Assembly (NCBI GenBank): GCA_022828125.1
Contig: JAJEJD010000011.1
Span: forward strand, 1-36,864
Direction of reading: 5' to 3'
Length of the DNA: 36,864 nucleotides
From: a bacterium
GTDB taxonomy: Bacteria > UBA8248
Below, piece by piece: positions 32,622 through 36,864 of this stretch. Position numbers and translations under genes: made by a program. Below the pieces are notes generated by a model. That model saw nothing but the letters and a program-made list of their open reading frames with translations, did not search any database and was not told where the DNA came from. Each line of letters begins with the position of its first letter. Position 1 is the stretch's first letter.

Positions 32622-33773
32622 ATGACCGAATCCTCCCTCGAAAACCTCCCCTTCGCGCCCAGCGAAGACCCCTTCGTCGTGGAGCACGGCGGCTTCTACC
32701 GCCGGTGGTTCTCCATGATCGAGGACATCGAGGAGCTGAAAAGAGCCGTCGCGTCTCTTAAGGGCACGACGGACGACTTGTGGGTTCCCGTCTGGCGCGA
32801 GATAGGCTCGCGCTATGAAGAACAGGCGGAGGAGTCCGCCGCAAGCGGCGATACGAGCGCTGCGCGGGAGAAATTCCTCCTCGCCAAGACCTACTACAGC
32901 CTCGCGCGATTCCCCCGCCCGCTCACACCGCTCAAGGAACAGGCGAACCGCGACTGCATCCGCGCTTACTTGAGAGCGTGCGAGTACCTCGACCCGCCGC
33001 TCGAAGTCGTTGGCGTGGAATGCGGGGGCGAGCGCATCACCTCCCATTTCCGCGCGCCGAAAGAAGCGAACGCGGCGAACCCCGTCCCCGCCGTCCTCGT
33101 CATGTGCGGCGGGGACATGTTCAAGGAAGACCGCGGCTGGGCGGGCGAGATGGCCCTGACCCACGGCCTCGCCACCTTGGTGATGGACGGCCCCGGCACG
33201 GGGGAGAACCCCTTTCCCTACGAACCCGAATCCGTCTCGGCGTGGAAGGCGGCGGTCGACTACCTCGCCGCCCGCCCCGAGGTGGACGCGGAGCGCATCG
33301 GCGCGTTCGGCATCAGCCGGGGCGGGCATTCGGTGATGCTGCTCGCGGGCTCCTATCCCGAAAAGGTGCGCGCCGCCGTGGCGAGCGCGGGCCACCACTT
33401 CGGCTACCGCATGACCGAGGCGGAGATGGCGAACTACGTCGCCAACAGTAAAAGGCGCGCGGCCTACATATTCGGCGCGCCCGGCGACGGCCCCTCGTTT
33501 CCGCCCACCACGGCCGAGAAAGAAGAGGCGCTCTTCAGGCGCTGGTCGCTGAGCGAACTGGGTCTCGTGGAGAAAATCGTCTGCCCCGTCCTGATGATCA
33601 ACGGAAAACAGGATCACCTGGCCCCCGTCGGGAACATCTACTACATGCTCGAACACGGCCCCGTGACCGGCAGGGAGGCGCGCGTCTACCCGGATGACGG
33701 CCACTGCGCCTTCAAATACTTCACCGAGTGGGCGCCCGAATCGTTTAGGTGGCTGAGGGAGAGGTTGGGTTGA
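32622..33773 (+). CDS. Alpha/beta hydrolase (FrsA/DUF1100-like)
   Basis: 383-residue alpha/beta hydrolase with an N-terminal helical region (1-125) and catalytic domain. The triad is intact: Ser232 in IGAFGISRGGHS, Asp331 in NGKQDHL, His361 in DDGHCAF. PAVLVMCGGDMFKEDRGW marks the oxyanion strand and VMDGPGTGENPFPYE the following loop. ATG 32622 is preceded by AAGGAAAG. The last 55 codons recur as a separate fragment at 35174-35349. An AT-rich island starts straight after its stop. Distant paralog of the protein at 9663, which lacks the nucleophile. Likely an esterase or C-C hydrolase; substrate unknown. Confidence 0.9.
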   Translation: MTESSLENLPFAPSEDPFVVEHGGFYRRWFSMIEDIEELKRAVASLKGTTDDLWVPVWREIGSRYEEQAEESAASGDTSAAREKFLLAKTYYSLARFPRPLTPLKEQANRDCIRAYLRACEYLDPPLEVVGVECGGERITSHFRAPKEANAANPVPAVLVMCGGDMFKEDRGWAGEMALTHGLATLVMDGPGTGENPFPYEPESVSAWKAAVDYLAARPEVDAERIGAFGISRGGHSVMLLAGSYPEKVRAAVASAGHHFGYRMTEAEMANYVANSKRRAAYIFGAPGDGPSFPPTTAEKEEALFRRWSLSELGLVEKIVCPVLMINGKQDHLAPVGNIYYMLEHGPVTGREARVYPDDGHCAFKYFTEWAPESFRWLRERLG

Positions 33774-33897
33774 GGGGGCGGTCGTTGAGATGTGAACGTC
33801 TCGACTATCTGATCCCACAAGCTCAGTACCGCTAAAACTTTAAGAAATAGCTCTCCTTTTAGTAACGTAATCATCGATTGGAAAGTGGTACAAAGTT

Positions 33898-33918
33898 GTG
33901 TTACCTTCGAGGTAACAC
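33898..33918. promoter_or_regulatory. Palindrome GTGTTACC-TTCGA-GGTAACAC, candidate operator or attenuator
   Basis: Perfect eight-base inverted repeat with a five-base spacer, ending 34 bases before the ATG at 33953. It could be a repressor site at the island promoter, or an mRNA hairpin in the leader. The surrounding 33780-33952 is AT-rich and otherwise empty. Confidence 0.5.
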
Positions 33919-33952
33919 TATTCTCTCGGAATAGGGGATAGGAGGAGATATA

Positions 33953-34192
33953 ATGGATTGGACAAATGAATTACAACAGTTACGTAAATCGGACACTGAT
34001 ATAGGTTTAATTATGCAGGTTTACGAAGAAGCTGCCAAAGTGCATGGGGAAGCGCTTGCTGCAATGGGCCAGCAAGTTTCAGGAGCCCCATCTCCAGTTG
34101 TTTCGACCAAAGTTACATTTAATGTCGATTCCGATCTAAGTTCTAAAGTACTTCTGGATAAATGGAATACGCAAATCACTCCCAAGATGTAA
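33953..34192 (+). CDS. Small hypothetical protein upstream of the SDH_sah gene
   Basis: 79-residue acidic/helical protein that I do not recognise. ATG 33953 has AGGAGG six bases upstream, one of the best ribosome-binding sites in the window, so it is very probably translated. The sequence starts DWTNELQQLRKSDTDIGLIMQVYEEAAKVHGE-like helix and then a less ordered stretch with SKVTFN-type strand. It overlaps the protease-like gene by 31 bases in another frame, implying coupled translation. AT-rich codon use as in its partner. It might be an adaptor or inhibitor of the protease; this is a guess from context. Confidence 0.7.
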   Translation: MDWTNELQQLRKSDTDIGLIMQVYEEAAKVHGEALAAMGQQVSGAPSPVVSTKVTFNVDSDLSSKVLLDKWNTQITPKM

Positions 34193-35166
34193 AATTACCC
34201 GATCCACTCCCCAGTTCTTACGGAGAACTACAAGATTTTCTCTCCAGGAACAACACTGTTAATCCTTTTGCAGTTCGCCAGGAAACTTTCAAACGAGTAG
34301 AGGCGGAGACACAACGCCCTCTTCTTTGCTACGCAACTAAAGTATTGAACGTACCGCCTGGGATTCCCGCTTTTATAGATGATGGTGATTTAATCGGTTT
34401 CGGCGATCTTATTGATTCAGTTCAAGGTAATCAAGCAGACATTTTCTTGATCTCAAATGGTGGATCAGCAGAGGCAACGGAGCGTATAGTGCGGCGTCTG
34501 CGACAGCGATTTGAATGTTTGCGATTCATCGTTCCCTCAAATGCTTATAGTGCGGCGACATTGATGTGCTTTGCCGGCAACCAGATTATGATGCTCCCAG
34601 AAGGGACGTTGGGTCCCATTGACCCTCAACTAAACGGAGTCCCTGCTCGAGCAATCCTAAGAGCTTTTGAGACACTGGAGAAACGTTTGGCGAAAGAAGG
34701 CGCTAAAGCTCTTACTGCATATGTTCCCTTGCTACAAAAATATGATCTTCATCTTCTCGAACAATGCCGGAGCGCGCAGCAATTATCAGAGGAATTAGCG
34801 CGCTCATGGCTTTCCCAGTATGCCATGAGCAAGATAGCCAAAGAAGAAATTGATAACGCCGTTGATTTCTTTGGAAATTGGGATTTGCATAAGAGTCATG
34901 GACGAAGTATCGATGCAGCGACAGCAAAGAATCTTGGTATACCTGTTCAAGTTTTAGAAAATACCCTCGCGAATTTAGTGCGAAGCATACATCACCAATA
35001 TGCGCTATTTTTTGATAAAACACCCTTCTACAAAGTGTATGAAAACTCAGTTGGAATAGGTTGGGGTCGTCAACAAGTAACACAGGTAGTCAATCTCCCG
35101 TTGCCGGATTCAGGTGCATTGCCTTCAGTACCAGACCCAGGTCAGCCTGGTAAATCTTCTGGATGA
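34162..35166 (+). CDS. SDH_sah family serine protease-like protein (ClpP/SppA fold)
   Basis: 334-residue protein of the serine dehydrogenase proteinase (SDH_sah) family, which shares the ClpP/crotonase fold with SppA-type proteases. Visible: FAVRQETFKRVEAETQRPLL (36-55), the DIFLISNGGSAEATERIVR strand/oxyanion loop, and NAYSAATLMCFAGNQIMMLP with candidate nucleophile Ser130, followed by GTLGPIDPQLNG. A late SHGRSIDAATAKNLGIPV is also family-typical. No transmembrane anchor is seen. The ATG at 34162 is inside the preceding ORF with no ribosome-binding site of its own. AT-rich codon use unlike its neighbours marks it as acquired. Immediately followed by a decapitated hydrolase fragment. Role unknown. 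Confidence 0.82.
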   Translation: MEYANHSQDVKLPDPLPSSYGELQDFLSRNNTVNPFAVRQETFKRVEAETQRPLLCYATKVLNVPPGIPAFIDDGDLIGFGDLIDSVQGNQADIFLISNGGSAEATERIVRRLRQRFECLRFIVPSNAYSAATLMCFAGNQIMMLPEGTLGPIDPQLNGVPARAILRAFETLEKRLAKEGAKALTAYVPLLQKYDLHLLEQCRSAQQLSEELARSWLSQYAMSKIAKEEIDNAVDFFGNWDLHKSHGRSIDAATAKNLGIPVQVLENTLANLVRSIHHQYALFFDKTPFYKVYENSVGIGWGRQQVTQVVNLPLPDSGALPSVPDPGQPGKSSG

Positions 35167-35173
35167 TATAGAA

Positions 35174-35349
35174 CAATCGGAAAACAGGATCACCTCGCCC
35201 CCGTCGGGAACATCTACTACATGCTCGAACACGGCCCCGTGACCGGCAAGGAGGCGCGGGTCTACCCGGACGACGGCCACTGCGCCTTCAAATACTTCGC
35301 CGAGTGGGCGCCCGAGTCGTTCCGGTGGTTGCGGGAGAGGTTGGGGTGA
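35174..35349 (+). pseudogene. Alpha/beta hydrolase 3' fragment (truncated paralog)
   Basis: Encodes the last 55 or so residues of an alpha/beta hydrolase, from GKQDHLAPVGNIYYMLEHG to FRWLRERLG and stop, nearly identical to residues 328-383 of the protein at 32622, with about a dozen base differences. It has no start and follows the SDH_sah stop by a few bases. It holds the Asp and His of the triad but no nucleophile domain. It is the remnant of a second hydrolase copy whose front part was lost or replaced by the AT-rich island. Confidence 0.88.
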
Positions 35350-35406
35350 GGTGAGAATGATCCGGTTTTTCGGAATGTGTGGAAACTTACCGGGGACAAC
35401 AGATAC

Positions 35407-35919
35407 ATGAAACACTTGTTTCTGCTTCGTCACGGCAAATCCGACTGGACCGACTACGAGACCCTGGGCGATTTCAAGCGCCCGCTGGCGAAGCGAGGCC
35501 GGAAGGCCGCCGCCAGGATAGGCAAATATCTCAACGGTTCGGGCTTCGAGCCCCTCGATCTGGTGCTGTGCTCGTCGTCCGAACGCACCAGGGAAACATG
35601 GGCGAGGGTGTCCGTTCAGCTCACCGGAAGCGACCACATCAAGGTCGAGGCGATGGATGCCCTGTACCACACGGCCACAACCGATTCCGTCGTGAAGCTG
35701 TTGCGGGAAGTGAAAGATAACCCCCGGACAATCGTCGTGGTCGGTCACTTCCCGTGGATCATGGCCCTTGCCAACGATTTGCTCGATCGGCCCGGGATCG
35801 ATGAATTTCCGACCTGCGCTCTGGCCTGCATCCGGTGCGATATCGCCCGGTGGAAAGACCTGGAAACGGGCTCCACGAACAACAGGCTGGAGCAATTCGT
35901 AAGACCGCGCAGCCTGTGA
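35407..35919 (+). CDS. SixA-type phosphohistidine phosphatase
   Basis: 170-residue histidine phosphatase of the SixA branch, removing phosphate from phosphohistidine in signalling proteins. Motifs: LFLLRHGKSDW with Arg8-His9-Gly10, LCSSSERTRETW, and the second histidine VVVGHFPWIMALAN. Compact size matches SixA rather than phosphoglycerate mutases. The start at 35407 is preferred to 35377 because it places the RHG motif at the usual distance; the ribosome-binding site (GGGGA) is weak. It follows the hydrolase remnant with a short gap. Confidence 0.9.
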   Translation: MKHLFLLRHGKSDWTDYETLGDFKRPLAKRGRKAAARIGKYLNGSGFEPLDLVLCSSSERTRETWARVSVQLTGSDHIKVEAMDALYHTATTDSVVKLLREVKDNPRTIVVVGHFPWIMALANDLLDRPGIDEFPTCALACIRCDIARWKDLETGSTNNRLEQFVRPRSL

Positions 35920-36292
35920 AGCACCCCCTCCCCGCTCGCGTTCGGCCCCGGCCGCCCTTTCCGCGGAAACCCGCTTCCGCACGGGCAACTGTCGCCCAGC
36001 GTGTTTGCAAGGCGAAAAACCCCTGAATTCATCGAATAAACACGATATTCACAAAATATCTCACAAATATCTCACACTTCGTATTGTATAATCGCCTCCG
36101 AATCGCATGTTTCAGATAACAGCGGCTCCTTCACCGGACTCCGCCGAAGTTGATGCGCCCCGCCGGTTTCCCGGTGCGCGCGGGACGGACGGAGACGGCC
36201 CCGAGAGCGGGGCCCTGCAGCAGGAACGGCAATGATGCCGGAATGACAATCAAAGACCATGCAATGCGTGGGTGGGTATGTTGCGACAGCCT

Positions 36293-36327
36293 CCCTCAAG
36301 GGGCTGAAAGAAAAAGCCCCTTGAGGG
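36293..36327. repeat. Short hairpin of repeat family B type
   Basis: CCCTCAAGGGGCT (36293-36305) and AGCCCCTTGAGGG (36315-36327) are perfect 13-base inverted arms around GAAAGAAAA. It reuses the CCCCTTGAGGGG core of family B but is far shorter; it could fold as a strong RNA hairpin, though no gene end is adjacent. Confidence 0.75.
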
Positions 36328-36445
36328 GGGGCTCCCTGAAAGGCCCCGAATGAACGAGGGCGGCAAGTTGCGCCGCAGACGGGGCCGCCTGTGCGCAACC
36401 GGATTCTGCCCCGCTCTCCCTCGCCTCTCGCTCTGAAAACCACCC

Positions 36446-36745
36446 CCCCTTGTCGGCATGAACCCGCAGGACCACCCCCCCTGCCCCCTTGACGAGGAGT
36501 ATAAAAAGGCAACGCCCACCCCTGGTAGAGGGTTTTTCTTGCCACCTGTCGGAGGGAGTGAAATTCAGAATCGCTTCCCTCGGGGCTTTCGCAACAACCC
36601 TTGCCGGGGGCCTGCTTTTTCTTACCCCCCTGTCAAGGGGGGATAGGGGGGGTTGCCTTTCCGGATGAGAGCGGCAAAAGAGGGGTGAATTCTGACTGAA
36701 AAAGGAAGAATTCCGCCTCGATGCGGGCTTTTTCAACGGCCCCGC
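36446..36745. repeat. Palindromic repeat family A, copy 6 (degenerate)
   Basis: Right half is canonical (CCCCCCTGTCAAGGGGGG at about 36625-36642, TAGGGGGGGTTGCC, terminus GGCTTTTTCAACGGCCCC at 36728-36745). The left half is degraded, with CACCCCCCCTTGTCGG and CCCCCTTGACGAGGAG. Larger spacing and mismatches suggest the oldest copy. Confidence 0.72.
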
Positions 36746-36864
36746 CACGGCTCTCCCGTCTTCGCCGCGGCCTCGCGCGCATTTGCCCGCATTTGCCGTA
36801 CCTTGTGAGATCGCGGGTTGCGGTATCGTGCGCGCCGCTCGGGGGAACCCGGCCCCGCCGGCCG

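Larger units (their letters stand above)
35920..36864. other. Gene-poor tail with no convincing coding region
   Basis: No ORF here has family features, a good ribosome-binding site and non-repeat sequence together. 36030-36110 is AT-rich (tandem ATATCTCACAAATATCTCACA). 36110-36290 shows nothing recognisable. 36293-36327 and 36446-36745 are repeats, listed separately. The contig end is a GC-rich stretch without a clear gene. Confidence 0.6.

Noticed and set aside
5729-36745. CRISPR array
   Set aside because: Repeats are dispersed palindromes of different spacing; there are no regularly spaced direct repeats with unique spacers and no cas genes.
1-36864. tRNA or rRNA genes
   Set aside because: No stretch looked like a tRNA cloverleaf (GTTCGANNC-type arm with paired acceptor) or conserved rRNA sequence.

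Overview
The window looks like a high-GC chromosomal contig from an uncultured environmental bacterium. Most genes are small-molecule catabolism and uptake genes: a quinoprotein dehydrogenase, a dimethylglycine/sarcosine dehydrogenase-like flavoprotein, MmgE/PrpD, gamma-glutamyltransferase, TAXI-type TRAP transporter, NMT1/SsuA-type binding proteins, Gfo/Idh/MocA, amidohydrolase, sulfatase, enolase-superfamily and metallo-beta-lactamase-fold enzymes. This mix, with many C-rich palindromic intergenic repeats, resembles metagenome-assembled genomes of deltaproteobacterial, Tectomicrobia or Nitrospinota type. No rRNA, tRNA or universal marker is present, so the taxonomy is a guess.

Layout. 1-3.8 kb (+): 3' part of a frameshifted PQQ dehydrogenase, then an FAD/GcvT two-domain oxidoreductase. 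4.1-14.0 kb (-): MmgE/PrpD, DCC-family protein, gamma-glutamyltransferase, a two-gene unit (alpha/beta hydrolase plus solute-binding protein), and a TRAP pair (TAXI receptor plus fused permease). 14.3-17.6 kb: a cupin (+) convergent on two tandem Gfo/Idh/MocA dehydrogenases (-), then a DUF433/DUF5615 toxin-antitoxin-like pair (-). 17.8-20.6 kb (+): a carboxymuconolactone decarboxylase/AhpD-like gene with an in-frame TGA, read here as selenocysteine, a DUF4258/DUF2283-type pair lying between duplicated sequence, and an amidohydrolase. 20.8-22.5 kb (-): an AT-richer island with one gene, a trypsin-like protease fused to a phospholipase A2 domain. 22.75-23.25 kb (-): a RelE/ribbon-helix-helix pair. 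23.3-29.2 kb (-): sulfatase, MBL-fold hydrolase, 3-hydroxyisobutyrate dehydrogenase-like, mandelate racemase-like and an NMT1-type binding protein. 29.8-32.1 kb: two divergent MBL-fold genes and a DUF296 gene. 32.6-36.0 kb (+): alpha/beta hydrolase, a second AT-richer island with an SDH_sah/ClpP-fold protease-like gene and a small upstream ORF, a truncated second hydrolase copy, and SixA phosphatase. The last 0.9 kb is repeats without a credible gene.

How the genes work together. The metabolic genes form short same-strand units (hydrolase-SBP; TAXI-permease; HIBADH-MBL-sulfatase; CMD-amidohydrolase) that fit scavenging of organic acids, amides, sulfate esters and N-methyl compounds, but no single pathway can be assigned. 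At least four recurring palindromic repeat families occupy the intergenic gaps, often directly after stop codons. Accessory cargo (three toxin-antitoxin-like pairs and two AT-rich protease islands) is set into this background, twice beside truncated paralog fragments.

Most notable: the Cys-x-x-Sec AhpD-like gene with a bacterial SECIS-like hairpin, the protease-phospholipase fusion, the SDH_sah island next to a decapitated hydrolase copy, and an alpha/beta hydrolase whose nucleophile serine is glycine.
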